Positions 8,259 to 17,379 are shown, counted from the stretch's first letter. The stretch is 64,000 nt of DNA from Solwaraspora sp. WMMD791 (GCF_029581195.1 NZ_CP120737.1:1054001-1118000), one strand, 5' to 3'. A program made the numbers and translations. Notes: a model not told the origin generated them from the letters alone.

Positions 8259-8987
8259 TCACAGACCGCCGGCGACCCGGATCACCGCCCCGGTGGTGTA
8301 GGACGCCTCGTCGCTGAGCAGCCAGGCGACGGCGCCGGCGATCTCCTGCGGTTGCCCGGCCCGACGCAGCGGCACCATCGGCGCGACCCGGTCCGGACGG
8401 TTCGGCTCACCGGACAGGGCGTGGATGTCGGTGTGGACGGTGCCGGGAGCGACGCCGTTGACCCGGATGCCCCGGGGGCCGAGCTCCTTGGCCAGGCCGA
8501 TCGTGAGAGTGTCGGTGGCGGCCTTGACGGCGGCGTAGTGGACGTACTCGCCGGGGCTGCCGAGGGTGGCGGCGGCGGACGAGACGTTGACGATGGCACC
8601 GCCGGCGCCCATCCGGCGGGCGGCCTGCTGGGCGCAGAGGACGTACCCGATGAGGTTGACGTCCACGACGCGGCGCAGGTCGTCGACGGTCAGGTCGACG
8701 AAGGGTCCGATCCGGCTGGTGACGCCGGCGTTGTTGACCAGACCGGTGAGCGTGCCGAGGTCGGCGGCGGCGTCGAACAGCGCGGCGACGCCCGCCGGGT
8801 CGGTGGTGTCGACGGCGACGCTGATCGCGGTACGGCCCGCCGCCCGCACGTCGTCGCGGACCGCGTGGGCGGCGTCGGCGTCGCGCCGGTAGCCGATGAC
8901 GAGGTCGTGTCCGGCGGCGGCGAGGCGGCGTACGGTGGCCGCGCCGATCCCCCGGCTGCCGCCGGTGACCACGGTGACCGGTGCCAT
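8259..8987 (-). CDS. SDR family NAD(P)-dependent oxidoreductase
   Basis: A 242-residue classical short-chain dehydrogenase. It begins MAPVTVVTGGSRGIGAATVR with the TGxxxGIG dinucleotide-binding loop, has LVNNAGV for structural support, VNVSSAAA with the catalytic serine, the YAAVK catalytic pair and a C-terminal TGAVIRVAGGL. Substrate class is unknown. The ATG at 8987 is preceded by GAGGGGAGAC and fits the family, so the longer frame to 9188 is not needed. It is divergent from the patatin gene, with 73 bases between the two starts. Confidence 0.9.
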   Translation of the reverse strand: MAPVTVVTGGSRGIGAATVRRLAAAGHDLVIGYRRDADAAHAVRDDVRAAGRTAISVAVDTTDPAGVAALFDAAADLGTLTGLVNNAGVTSRIGPFVDLTVDDLRRVVDVNLIGYVLCAQQAARRMGAGGAIVNVSSAAATLGSPGEYVHYAAVKAATDTLTIGLAKELGPRGIRVNGVAPGTVHTDIHALSGEPNRPDRVAPMVPLRRAGQPQEIAGAVAWLLSDEASYTTGAVIRVAGGL

Positions 8988-9060
8988 GGTGTCTCCCCTC
9001 TCCCCTGCGGTGTCGCTGGCGGTGACGTTACCGCCGCCGAGGCGGGGCAATAGGACAGGT

Positions 9061-9909
9061 ATGGCGGTTAGGCGTGCGGTGGTGCTGGGCAGCGGCGGGG
9101 TGACCGGGGTGGCCTGGCAGATCGGGGTGTTGGCCGGGTTGGCGCGGGCCGGGGTGGAGCTGGGCGCGGCGGATCTGGTGGTCGGCACGTCGGCGGGCGC
9201 GGTGGTGGGTGCGCAGTTGCGCTCGGGGGCGGATCTGCGGCGGCTGTACGCGGGGCAGTTGGTGGCCGGTGAGCCGTCGACGGATCGGATGGGTGCGGGT
9301 GCGGTGTCGTGTCTGCTGTGGTCGGCGGTGTGCAGCCGCGACGGGCGACGGGCGCGGGCGCGGATCGGCCGGTACGCGGTGGCGTACGCGGCGGGGTCGC
9401 CGGTGTCGCGGCGGCCGGTGTTCGAGGAGGCGTTGCCGGTGTGGTCGTGGCCGGAGCTGGCGTTGTGGGTGACGGCGGTGGACGCCGAAACGGGTGAGCT
9501 GGTGGTGTTCGACGGGTCGCAGCCGGGGGTGGATCTGGTGGACGCGGTGTCGGCGAGTTGCGCGGTGCCGGGGGTGTGGCCGCCGGTGGTGGTCGGTGGG
9601 CGGCGGCTGATCGACGGTGGGATGCGGTCGGCGGCGAACGCGGATCTGGCGGCGGGGTGCGCGTCGGTGGTGGTGTTGGCGCCGATCAGGTGGGGGGTGG
9701 GCTGGTTGGCGCCGGTGGCGCGGCAGGTGGCGGGGTTGTCGGGGCAGGTGGTGGTGGTGTCGCCGGACCGGGCGGCCCGGCGGGCGATCGGGCGGCGGCT
9801 GCTGGATCCGGCGCGGCGGCCGGGTGCGGCGCGGGCGGGGTGGCGGCAGGGGTTGGCGGTGGCCGGCCGGGTGGGCCGGTTGTGGTCGGGTGATGCCGGG
9901 TCGCGGTGA
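9061..9909 (+). CDS. Patatin-like phospholipase family protein
   Basis: A 282-residue serine lipase-type hydrolase with a Ser-Asp dyad. GSGGVTGVAW (about residues 10-19) is the oxyanion glycine loop, VVGTSAGAVVG (about 40-50) carries the nucleophile Ser in GTSAG, and LIDGGMRS (about 184-191) supplies the catalytic Asp in DGG. The order and spacing are as in bacterial patatins. There is no signal peptide. The ATG at 9061 follows AGGACAGG. Codons are markedly G-ending. The lipid substrate is unknown. Confidence 0.9.
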   Translation: MAVRRAVVLGSGGVTGVAWQIGVLAGLARAGVELGAADLVVGTSAGAVVGAQLRSGADLRRLYAGQLVAGEPSTDRMGAGAVSCLLWSAVCSRDGRRARARIGRYAVAYAAGSPVSRRPVFEEALPVWSWPELALWVTAVDAETGELVVFDGSQPGVDLVDAVSASCAVPGVWPPVVVGGRRLIDGGMRSAANADLAAGCASVVVLAPIRWGVGWLAPVARQVAGLSGQVVVVSPDRAARRAIGRRLLDPARRPGAARAGWRQGLAVAGRVGRLWSGDAGSR

Positions 9910-9991
9910 GCGGTGGGGTGCGGTCGACGGTGTCGGCGGGGGCTGGTAGGAAGGCAGCACTCAAACAGGTGTACGGACGGAAAGGGTGCTG

Positions 9992-10699
9992 ATGGTTGCC
10001 GCGGGCGCTGGTGCGGGTGGGTTGTCGGACGAGGAGTTGGGGGTGATCCGGGAGGCGGTGGCCGCTGGGCGTAAGCCGAAGGTGATGTTCACCGAGTCGG
10101 CGGGGCAGATCGCCGGGCAGGTGGGTCAGGTGGTGGGCCTGGCGGATCCGGCGGTGTCCGACGAGTGGGTGGTGGTGCGGTTCGGTCGGGACGAGTTGCC
10201 GTTCTCCCCCGCTGATCTGGTGGTGGCGCCGCGGGGTGCGGGTGCGCGGCGGCCGGCGGCGGAGCCGGTGGTCGACCCGGTGCGGGTGGTGCCGGAGCCG
10301 GAGTTCAAGTTGGGTGAGCCGCCGGTGGTGGTGCCGGCGCGGCGGGAGCAGGTGGAGGAGGAGGCCACGGTGGATGAGGGTGCGCAGCGGCCGGCGCGGC
10401 GGGCGGCGAAGGTGGTGAAGCCGAAGGCGCCGGCGGGGTTGACGGTGACGTTGGCGTATGCCGACGGTGAGTGGACGGTGGCGGCGGCGCAGGGGGCGAA
10501 GGCGTTGGCGAAGCCGTACGTGATCCGGCCGGCGGAGGCGTTGAAGATGGTGGCGTTGGTGGATGTGCCGGGGGTGCATGAGGCGGTGGAGCAGATTCTG
10601 GCGTCGGAGCGGGCCGAGGCGCAGCGGCAGGCGGAGAAGTTGCGGGCGGAGTTGGCGGAGGTGGAGGCGCGGTTGGCGGAGTTGCCGGAGGTGGGTTGA
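9992..10699 (+). CDS. Conserved actinobacterial hypothetical protein (possibly DUF6319)
   Basis: A protein of about 235 residues. Residues 1-80 include LGVIREAVAAGRKPKVMF and WVVVRFGRDELPFSPADL, a Pro/Val-rich linker follows, then a lysine-containing stretch and a C-terminal coiled coil (about residues 195-232, EQILASERAEAQRQAEKL onward). I recall such proteins as DUF6319 in Actinobacteria, but this name is not certain. No catalytic motif is visible. GTG at 9986 and ATG at 9992 are both possible; the ATG has GGAAAGGG a few bases upstream. A strong hairpin follows the gene. Confidence 0.6.
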   Translation: MVAAGAGAGGLSDEELGVIREAVAAGRKPKVMFTESAGQIAGQVGQVVGLADPAVSDEWVVVRFGRDELPFSPADLVVAPRGAGARRPAAEPVVDPVRVVPEPEFKLGEPPVVVPARREQVEEEATVDEGAQRPARRAAKVVKPKAPAGLTVTLAYADGEWTVAAAQGAKALAKPYVIRPAEALKMVALVDVPGVHEAVEQILASERAEAQRQAEKLRAELAEVEARLAELPEVG

Positions 10700-10713
10700 C
10701 GGTGGGGTGTGGT

Positions 10714-10746
10714 GGTGCCCCCGGTGCTGGTCGCGCCGGGGGCACC
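10714..10746. terminator. Stem-loop between convergent genes
   Basis: A perfect 11-bp stem (GGTGCCCCCGG with its complement) around an 11-base loop, located 15 bases after the hypothetical gene and 22 before the end of cydB on the opposite strand. It could terminate both. Confidence 0.7.
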
Positions 10747-10767
10747 GTCGTGTGGGGGGCCGGTGGG

Positions 10768-11766
10768 TCAGTGGCTGGGTTGGTCGGTGACGTGCACGCG
10801 GTGGCGGAAGACCCAGTAGGTCCAGCCCTGGTAGAGCAGGACGACGGGGGTGAGTGCGGCGGCGACCCAGGTCATGATCGTGAGGGTGTAGGTGGTGGAG
10901 GCGGCGTTGGTGGTGGTGAGGGTGCCGGCGGGGTCGCCGGTGGAGGGTAGGACGGTCGGGAACAGGGTGGTGAACAGGGCGGCGACGGCCAGGCCGATGG
11001 CGGTGGCGGTGCCGGTGAAGGCCCAGCCTTCGCGGCGTACCTGGTTGGCGGCCAGCCCGGCGACGAGGGCGAGTGCGGCGGTGACGGCGAGGGCGATGGC
11101 GGCGGGGTTGGCGCGGATGGTGAGGGTCCAGGTGAGGAATCCGACGGCGAGAGCGGCGGCGGCCAGGCCGGTCCAGGTGGCGACGCGGCGGGCGCGGTGG
11201 CGCAGGTCGCCGGTGGTCTTGAGGGCGAGGAAGACGGCGCCGTGGGTGATGAACAGGGCGGTGGTGGTGGCGCCGCCGAGCAGGGCGTACGGGTTGAGCA
11301 GGGTGAGCAGGGTGCCGGTGTATTCGTGGTCGGCGTCCAGGGGTACGCCGGCGACGATGTTGGCGAAGGCGACGCCCCAGAGCGCGGCGGGGATGGCGGA
11401 GCCGGCGAAGATGGCGTTGTCCCAGCGGCGACGCCAGTGGGGTTCGTCGCGTTTGTCGCGGTATTCGAAGGCGACGCCGCGCAGGATGAGGGCGATGAGG
11501 ATGAGTAGCAGCGGAAGGTAGAAACCGGAGAACAGGGTGGCGTACCACTCGGGGAAGGCGGCGAACATGGCGCCGCCGGCGGTGATGAGCCAGACCTCGT
11601 TGCCGTCCCAGACGGGGCCGATGGTGGTGATGGCGGCGCGTCGTTCGGGTTCGGTGCGGCCGATGAGGCGGGCGAGGATGCCGACGCCGAAGTCGAAGCC
11701 TTCGAGGATGAAGTATCCGGTGAAGAGTACGGCGATGAGCCCGAACCAGACGGTGGTGAGTTCCAC
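10768..11766 (-). CDS. cydB: Cytochrome bd oxidase subunit II
   Basis: A 332-residue polytopic membrane protein that pairs with CydA in the bd-type quinol oxidase, a high-affinity terminal oxidase of the cytoplasmic membrane. The start MELTTVWFGLIAVLFTGYFI, the FILEGFDFGVG segment, GPVWDGNEVWLI and the ALFITHGAVFLALKT helix are hallmark CydB features. The length is typical. It follows cydA after an 18-base gap and is clearly in the same operon. No cydD or cydC assembly-transporter gene follows in this window, so these would have to be elsewhere. Confidence 0.95.
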   Translation of the reverse strand: MELTTVWFGLIAVLFTGYFILEGFDFGVGILARLIGRTEPERRAAITTIGPVWDGNEVWLITAGGAMFAAFPEWYATLFSGFYLPLLLILIALILRGVAFEYRDKRDEPHWRRRWDNAIFAGSAIPAALWGVAFANIVAGVPLDADHEYTGTLLTLLNPYALLGGATTTALFITHGAVFLALKTTGDLRHRARRVATWTGLAAAALAVGFLTWTLTIRANPAAIALAVTAALALVAGLAANQVRREGWAFTGTATAIGLAVAALFTTLFPTVLPSTGDPAGTLTTTNAASTTYTLTIMTWVAAALTPVVLLYQGWTYWVFRHRVHVTDQPSH

Positions 11767-11784
11767 GAGGGGTCTCCGGGGTGG

Positions 11785-13206
11785 TCAGTGGGTGGCGGCG
11801 AGGGGCCGGTCGAGGGTGGTGTCGTCGTCGGTGTCGTCCGGTGGTGGTGGGTCGGTGAGGTCGGGTAGTCCGTTTCGGGCGTAGCGGATGAGGAGCTTGA
11901 CCTCGATGACGGCGAGGGCGGCGTAGATGAGGGTGAAGGCGGTGAAAGAGGTGAGGACTTCGGTGAGGGAGACGCTGCGGCTGACGCCGTCGCGGGTGAG
12001 CATTTCGCCGAAGACGATCCAGGGTTGGCGGCCCATTTCGGTGAAGATCCAGCCGAAGGTGTTGGCCAGCAGTGGCAGGACGGGCAGGGTGAGGCCGGCG
12101 CGCAGCAGCCAGCGGCCGGTGGGGGTGCGGCCGCGTCGGGTGGTCCACAGGGCCCAGAGGGCGATGGCGGCGGTGGCGAGGCCGAATCCGATCATGAAGC
12201 GGAAGCTCCAGTAGGTGACGGGGATGATCGGGGTGTAGCTGCCGGGGCCGTACTGGGCGGCGTACTGGGCCTGCAGGTCGGTGATGCCTTGGACTTGGCC
12301 GGTGGGGTCGCCGGTGGACAGCCAGGACAGCAGGTACGGGATCTTGAGGGCCCAGATTTCGCGGCTGCCGTCGAGGGTGCCGATGGTGACGACGGAGAAG
12401 GAGGCGGGGCTTTCGGTGGTGTAGAGGCCTTCGGCGGCGGCCATCTTCATGGGCTGGACCTGGGTCATGATCTTGCCTTGGATGTCGCCGGTGATGATGA
12501 CGGCGGCGGTGGCGGCCAGGGTGGTCCAGGCGCCGATCTTGGTGGCGGTGCGGAAGGCGGGGGTGTCGGGGCCGTCGGGGTGGCGGATGAGGTGCCAGAG
12601 GGCGACGGCCAGGACGAGGGCGCCGGCGACCATGAAGCAGCCGGCGAGGGTGTGCGGGAAGGTGATGAGGGTGACCTTGTTGGTGAGTACGGCGATGAAG
12701 TCGGTGAGTTCGGCACGGCCGGTGTCGGGGTTGATGCGGTAGCCGACGGGGTTCTGCATCCAGGAGTTGGCGGCGAGGATGAACCAGGCGCTGATGATGC
12801 TGCCGAACGAGGCGAGCCAGATGGTGGCCAGGTGCAGGGCTTTGGGTAGCCGGTTCCAGCCGAAGATCCACAGTCCGAGGAAGGTGGATTCGAGGAAGAA
12901 GGCGAGCAGGGCTTCGATGGCCAGGGGTACGCCGAAGATGTCGCCGACGAACCGGGAGTAGTCGCTCCAGTTCATGCCGAACTGGAATTCCTGCACGATG
13001 CCGGTGACGATGCCCATGGCGAAGTTGATGAGGAACAGTTTTCCGTAGAACTTGGTGAGTTTGAGGTAGCGGTCGTCGCCGGTGCGGTGCCAGGCGGTCT
13101 GCAGGATGGCGACGAGCAGGCTGAGGCCGATGGTGAGTGGGACGAACAGGAAGTGGTAGACGGTGGTGACACCGAACTGCCAGCGGGCTATGTCGAGCGC
13201 GTCCAC
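11785..13206 (-). CDS. cydA: Cytochrome bd oxidase subunit I
   Basis: A 473-residue membrane protein holding haems b558, b595 and d and the quinol site. It begins MDALDIARWQFGVTTVYHFL (His near residue 18 is the haem b595 ligand), contains FFLESTFLGLWIFGWNRL and FPHTLAG with the b558 His, and has GRQPWIVFGEMLT, a conserved quinol-region segment. The Q-loop appears to be of the short type common in Gram-positive bacteria. The GTG start is preceded by GGGGGAG. A long palindrome 21-48 bases upstream is likely to control it. Confidence 0.95.
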   Translation of the reverse strand: MDALDIARWQFGVTTVYHFLFVPLTIGLSLLVAILQTAWHRTGDDRYLKLTKFYGKLFLINFAMGIVTGIVQEFQFGMNWSDYSRFVGDIFGVPLAIEALLAFFLESTFLGLWIFGWNRLPKALHLATIWLASFGSIISAWFILAANSWMQNPVGYRINPDTGRAELTDFIAVLTNKVTLITFPHTLAGCFMVAGALVLAVALWHLIRHPDGPDTPAFRTATKIGAWTTLAATAAVIITGDIQGKIMTQVQPMKMAAAEGLYTTESPASFSVVTIGTLDGSREIWALKIPYLLSWLSTGDPTGQVQGITDLQAQYAAQYGPGSYTPIIPVTYWSFRFMIGFGLATAAIALWALWTTRRGRTPTGRWLLRAGLTLPVLPLLANTFGWIFTEMGRQPWIVFGEMLTRDGVSRSVSLTEVLTSFTAFTLIYAALAVIEVKLLIRYARNGLPDLTDPPPPDDTDDDTTLDRPLAATH

Positions 13207-13226
13207 GGCTCCCCCATCTAGTTACT

Positions 13227-13254
13227 ACAAGTCGTAGTACATACTACAACTTGT
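13227..13254. promoter_or_regulatory. 28-bp near-palindromic operator upstream of cydAB
   Basis: ACAAGTcGTAGTAc on the left mirrors aTACTACaACTTGT on the right, with 24 of 28 positions symmetric. It contains GTAGTA-CA-TACTAC and TACTAC-N5-GTAGTA sub-palindromes. It sits just before the cydA ribosome site, where the promoter must be. The TACTAC/GTAGTA half-sites recall BlaI/MecI/CopY-family operators rather than the Rex box (TTGTGAA-type) known for Streptomyces cydAB; that assignment is an inference. Confidence 0.6.
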
Positions 13255-13371
13255 CGTGGAACAGGCCAGGGGCGGTGGTCCCGACAGGCCCGGGCCATCG
13301 GTCCCCACCGGGGCGGGACCGTCGGCACGGGGCGCCCGGGGCGGGCCGGCCTGTGCGACGATCGACCGCTG

Positions 13372-14205
13372 ATGGACACCCCCACTCACCCTGCCCCCGC
13401 GCGGTGGCGGCCGCCGCTGCTGTGGCGGCTGCTGCAGATCGCCGCCCGGGTCGTGGTCGGGCTGCTCGCCCGGCTGCGGGTCACCGGCGACGTACCGGAC
13501 GCGCTGCGGCACGGACCGCTGATCCTGGCCGCCAACCACATCAGCCCGTTCGACCCGGTCGCGCTCGCCGCCGCCTGCCGGGTGCGGCGGGTCGCACCGC
13601 GGGTGCTCGCCACCGGCGGTCTGTTCCGGGCCCCGGTGGTCGGCCCGGTGATGCGCCGCGCCGGGCACATCCGGGTCGACCGGCGTACCGACACCGTCGC
13701 CCAGGCGCTCGACGTCGCCGTGGCCGCGGTGGCCGGCGGCGCGGTGGTCCTGGTCTACCCGGAGGGGCGCATCGGTCTCGACCCGTGGATGTGGCCAGAA
13801 CGGGGCCGGACCGGTACCGCGCGGCTCGCGCTGGCCAGCGGCGCGGTGGTGGTGCCCGTGGCCCAGTGGGGAGCCCACGAGGTGCTGCCGTGGGCGGCAC
13901 CACGTGGGCTGGGCCGCGCGGTGCTCCGCGCGGTGCTGCGCCGCCCGGTGGTCCGGGTCCACTTCGGCGCCCCGGTGGACCTGTCCGGCGTCGACCCGGC
14001 GCGGCCGGGGGCCGCGCAACGCGCGACGCAACGGATCATCGACGCCCTCACCGACGAGCTGGCGGCGTTGCGCCCGGACGAACCGCAGGCACCCCGGCAC
14101 GTCGACGTGACCCGGCCGGTCGACGTGACCCGGCGACACCGCCGGGGCCGGGTCGACGCGGCGGACGACGCCACGGCAACCGGTCCGGCATCAGACGGCG
14201 GCTGA
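13372..14205 (+). CDS. Lysophospholipid acyltransferase (PlsC family)
   Basis: A 277-residue 1-acyl-glycerol-3-phosphate acyltransferase-like protein. It has a hydrophobic N-terminal segment (LLQIAARVVVGLLARL), the catalytic NHISPFD (HxxxxD motif, about residues 59-65), and YPEGRIG (the EGR acceptor-binding motif, about 125-131). It would transfer an acyl chain to a lysolipid at the membrane. The last 40 residues are Arg/Asp-rich and probably disordered. It is divergent from cydA and does not appear to be in an operon. Confidence 0.88.
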   Translation: MDTPTHPAPARWRPPLLWRLLQIAARVVVGLLARLRVTGDVPDALRHGPLILAANHISPFDPVALAAACRVRRVAPRVLATGGLFRAPVVGPVMRRAGHIRVDRRTDTVAQALDVAVAAVAGGAVVLVYPEGRIGLDPWMWPERGRTGTARLALASGAVVVPVAQWGAHEVLPWAAPRGLGRAVLRAVLRRPVVRVHFGAPVDLSGVDPARPGAAQRATQRIIDALTDELAALRPDEPQAPRHVDVTRPVDVTRRHRRGRVDAADDATATGPASDGG

Positions 14206-14254
14206 CGACCGCCGTACCCGCAGGACGCAGCGCCGCCGGTTACGTTGCCGCAGG

Positions 14255-14776
14255 TCACCGGGAGCGTTGCCGCAGGTAGGCCAGGACGGCCTCGCGGGTG
14301 GTGCGGACCCCGAACGCCGCGCGGGCCTGCGCGATGCGGCGGTTGGCGGTCCGCAACGACAGGAACTCGGCGGCCGCCGCCGCGGCGATCGTCTCGCCGT
14401 TGGCGAGCCGGTCGAGCAGGGCCCGCTGCTCCGGCACCAGGACGGTGTCGATCGGCGACCCCGGCGGGTCGACGTCACCGTGGCGCAGCACCGGACCGAG
14501 CCGGCCGAGGTCGTCGACCAGGGCCCGACCGACGTCGCCGGTCGGGTCGACCACCGCGACGACGGCGGCACCCCGGGCGGCGGCCAGCGCCACCAGGGCG
14601 ACGGTGTCGGCGTCGGTGACCCGGCCGTGCAGGGCCAGTCGGGCGGCGGTCAGGTCCCAGGTGGCCTCGGTCAACGCGAAGCCTTCCCGGATGGTCCAGC
14701 CGTCGCGGGCGAGCCGCCGCAGAACGGCGTTCGCCTCGGTGGAGCTGGACAGGACGTAGCGCGGCGGTGCGCTCAT
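14255..14776 (-). CDS. LuxR-type HTH protein coupled to the large regulator
   Basis: A 173-residue protein. The C-terminal 60 residues (VPEQRALLDRLANGETIAAA and then LSLRTANRRIAQARAAFGVR) follow the pattern of a LuxR/GerE helix-turn-helix. The N-terminal 110 residues resemble a degenerate receiver or sensor fold (VVAVVDPTGDVGRALVDDL) but without an obvious Asp phosphorylation pocket. Its ATG overlaps the stop of the upstream LuxR ATPase gene (ATGA), so the two are made together and probably work together. It is not a recognised named family. Confidence 0.65.
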   Translation of the reverse strand: MSAPPRYVLSSSTEANAVLRRLARDGWTIREGFALTEATWDLTAARLALHGRVTDADTVALVALAAARGAAVVAVVDPTGDVGRALVDDLGRLGPVLRHGDVDPPGSPIDTVLVPEQRALLDRLANGETIAAAAAAEFLSLRTANRRIAQARAAFGVRTTREAVLAYLRQRSR

Positions 14777-17379
14777 CGGTCGGTCTCCATGGCCAGGGCG
14801 GCTGCTTCGGTGCGGGTGCGGGCACCGAGTTTACGCATCCCGGCCCGGACGTGGGTTTCCACGGTTTCGGTGGAGATGCCGAGCTGGCCGGCGATGCGCC
14901 GGGTCGGCTCGCCCTGGGCGACCAGCCGCAGCACGTCACGTTCCCGGCCGGTGAGCAGGTCACCGTCACGGGTGCCCCGGTCGTCGCGGCGTACCGCGTG
15001 CCGGCGCAGCGCGCGGCGGCAGCGGCCCAGCAGCACGACCAGGCCGGCCTGCGCGGCGATGCGTTCCGCGGCGAGCAGCGCGGGCACCGCGCGACGCGGG
15101 TCGGGTTCGTGCAGGCCTTGGGCGAGCAGGCACCGGACCTGTTCGCGGACGCTGACGTCGGGCCAGGCGGCGGCGGCGTCGCCGAACCGGCGGGGGTCGG
15201 CCGCCGACCAGGCGGCGAGGGTCGTCGCCGCCGGCGCCGGCAGCGAGGGTGCCAGCGTGGCCGGCAGTGGTGAAGTCACCGTGGAGGTGTCGTGGGCGGC
15301 CCAGTGGGCGGTGATCCGCCGCAGGCCGTCGATCAGCGGCGGCACGGCTGGCGACGCGGCGACACCGGTGGGCGCGGTGGCCTTGTCGGGTTGGCCGTCG
15401 AGCCAGGCCGCTTCCCGGGCGACCCAGTCCAGCAGGCCCGGTGGTGGTGTGGTCGCGGTGGCGGCGGCGAGCCGGGCCCGGGCGGCGGCGAGCAGTCCGC
15501 CGTCGGCTTCGAGCAGGCCCGCCGTGGCGGTGGCGTAGCCGTGGGCGGCGGCGGGCAGGGTGCGGTCGGTGAGGTCGGTGGCGGCGCGCAGCAGCGCGTC
15601 GGTGGCGGTCGGCAGTGCGTCGGCGCCGACGGGTGCGGGCGGTTCCTCGCCGACCGGGGTGGGCCGGTCCTGGCCGGGCTGGTCGCGGGCCGGCTGCTCC
15701 CCTGTCGGCTGCTCCCCTGTCGGCGGGTCACCGCGCAGGGCCAGGCACCACAGCCGGGCGGCGAGGAACCGCGTCTGCCAGCTGTAGGCGAGGTCGGCTG
15801 CGCAGGCGCTCGCTGCGGCGGTGGCGGCGTGCGCGGCCTCGGTGAGCCGGCCGTCGCCGGTGAGGGTCTCGACCAGCTGCCAGGCACTCCACCTGGCGGT
15901 CAGCAGGTCGCCGGCGGCGGCCGCGGCGGCGGCGGTGCCGGCGAGCCGGGGTTCCCAGCCGGGGGTGCGGTCGGCGGCGGCGACGGCGGCCAGCGCCGCG
16001 CGCAGGCCGACATGGGTCGGCGTGACACCGTGGCGGGCGGTGACGGCGGCGGCGCGGCGGGTCGCCGCCGCCGGGTCGACGGCGAGATCGGCCAGCAGCA
16101 GCACCCGGTCGGCGGTGGCGGCCAGCGGCGACATGGCGGCCGCGTGGCCGGGGACGCCGGCGGTCAGGGCGGCGGCGGTGGCACGGGCGGCGGCGAGGTC
16201 CCCGGCCTGCAGCAGCGCCTCGGCGCGCAGGGCGGCGGCTTCGCCGGTGTCGCCGGCGGCGGCGAGCAGGGTCAGGGCGTGGCGGGGCCGGCCGGTGGCC
16301 AGGGCCGCTCGGGCCGCGTCGAGACGCACGGCGTTGGTGGCGGATGGCTGGTCGCAGGCGAACAGCAGCGCGTCGGCGCGGGCGCCGCCGGTGGTGGCGT
16401 CGGCGGCGGCGGTCAGGGCCCGCCGGTAGGCGCCGTCGGTGTCGCCGGCGGCGGCGAGGTGCCGGGCGGCCTCCATCGGATCGGTGACCAGGTCGGCGAG
16501 GCGCCGGTGCAGGGCGCGGCGGCTGGCGGTGTCGAGCAGGCCGGCGGCGACGTCGGCCTGGTACGGCGAGACCGGGCTGACCAGACCGGCGGCGACAGCG
16601 GCCAGCCCGGCGGCGGCGAGTTCGGTGACGCCCTCACCGAGGGCAGCGGCGGGTGCCGCCCGGCCGAGCAGGCCGAGGGCGGCCAGGGCGGTGCGGGCCG
16701 GCCGGGTCAGGTCGGCCAGGGCGGCGGCGACGGCGTAACTGACCTGGTCGAGGTCGGTGGCGTCGGGTGGTGGCGCGGTGGCGCGGGCGGCGCGGTGGCG
16801 GGCCAGGGCGGTGGCGGCGAGCGGGTTGCCGCCGGCACGTCGGGCCAGGTCGGCGACGGTCGCCGGGTCCAGGCCGGGAGCGGTACGGCGGATCAGGTCG
16901 GCGGTGGCGGTCGGGTCCAGAGGTGGCAGCGCCAGCCAGTGGCTGTCGTCGCCGCGCAGCCGGTCGACGGCGGCGGCGGGCAGCGGGTGCGGGGTACGCA
17001 GGGCGACGACGACCCGGCAGTGGCGGGCCACGGCGGGCAGGGCGGCGACGGTGACCGGGTCGGCCCACTGCAGGTCGTCGAGGACGAGCAGGCCGTGGCG
17101 TACCCGGGACCGGACCGCCTCGGCGAGCAGCGCCACGTCGTGGGTGGGTAGCCGGACCCGTAGGGCGTGGCTGAGGGGGAACGCGGGGACGTGGCGCAGC
17201 GCGGTGAGGGCGCCACCGGAATGGACCGGGCCGGGCGACGCCGTGGCGACGCGGCGCAGCGTGGTGGTGCGGCCGCTGCCGGGGACGCCGGTGATGACGA
17301 CGAGGCCGGGGCGGGTGAGCCGGGCGGCGGTGGCCGCCACCACGTCGGTGGCGTGAGCGCCGTCGGCTGGTTGCCGCAC
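14773..17379 (-). CDS. Large ATP-binding LuxR family transcriptional regulator (LAL type)
   Basis: An 868-residue STAND-type regulator. ITGVPGSGRTTTLRR (Walker A) lies within the first 60 residues, and LLVLDDLQWADP (Walker B) near residue 95. A long alpha-helical, alanine-rich repeat region fills the middle, and a canonical LuxR HTH closes the protein (LTGRERDVLRLVAQGEPTRR, then ISTETVETHVRAGMRKLG). The frame is open to 18729, but the GTG at 17379 follows GGGGGAGGACGG and gives a normal LAL start. It is divergent from two dynamin-like genes, as the regulator IniR is near iniBAC in mycobacteria, and probably controls them. Confidence 0.85.
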   Translation of the reverse strand: MRQPADGAHATDVVAATAARLTRPGLVVITGVPGSGRTTTLRRVATASPGPVHSGGALTALRHVPAFPLSHALRVRLPTHDVALLAEAVRSRVRHGLLVLDDLQWADPVTVAALPAVARHCRVVVALRTPHPLPAAAVDRLRGDDSHWLALPPLDPTATADLIRRTAPGLDPATVADLARRAGGNPLAATALARHRAARATAPPPDATDLDQVSYAVAAALADLTRPARTALAALGLLGRAAPAAALGEGVTELAAAGLAAVAAGLVSPVSPYQADVAAGLLDTASRRALHRRLADLVTDPMEAARHLAAAGDTDGAYRRALTAAADATTGGARADALLFACDQPSATNAVRLDAARAALATGRPRHALTLLAAAGDTGEAAALRAEALLQAGDLAAARATAAALTAGVPGHAAAMSPLAATADRVLLLADLAVDPAAATRRAAAVTARHGVTPTHVGLRAALAAVAAADRTPGWEPRLAGTAAAAAAAGDLLTARWSAWQLVETLTGDGRLTEAAHAATAAASACAADLAYSWQTRFLAARLWCLALRGDPPTGEQPTGEQPARDQPGQDRPTPVGEEPPAPVGADALPTATDALLRAATDLTDRTLPAAAHGYATATAGLLEADGGLLAAARARLAAATATTPPPGLLDWVAREAAWLDGQPDKATAPTGVAASPAVPPLIDGLRRITAHWAAHDTSTVTSPLPATLAPSLPAPAATTLAAWSAADPRRFGDAAAAWPDVSVREQVRCLLAQGLHEPDPRRAVPALLAAERIAAQAGLVVLLGRCRRALRRHAVRRDDRGTRDGDLLTGRERDVLRLVAQGEPTRRIAGQLGISTETVETHVRAGMRKLGARTRTEAAALAMETDR

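Noticed and set aside
9686-12871. A 1061-codon minus-strand open frame
   Set aside because: It is a shadow frame across the patatin gene, the hypothetical gene and cydAB, with Arg/His/Pro-only composition.
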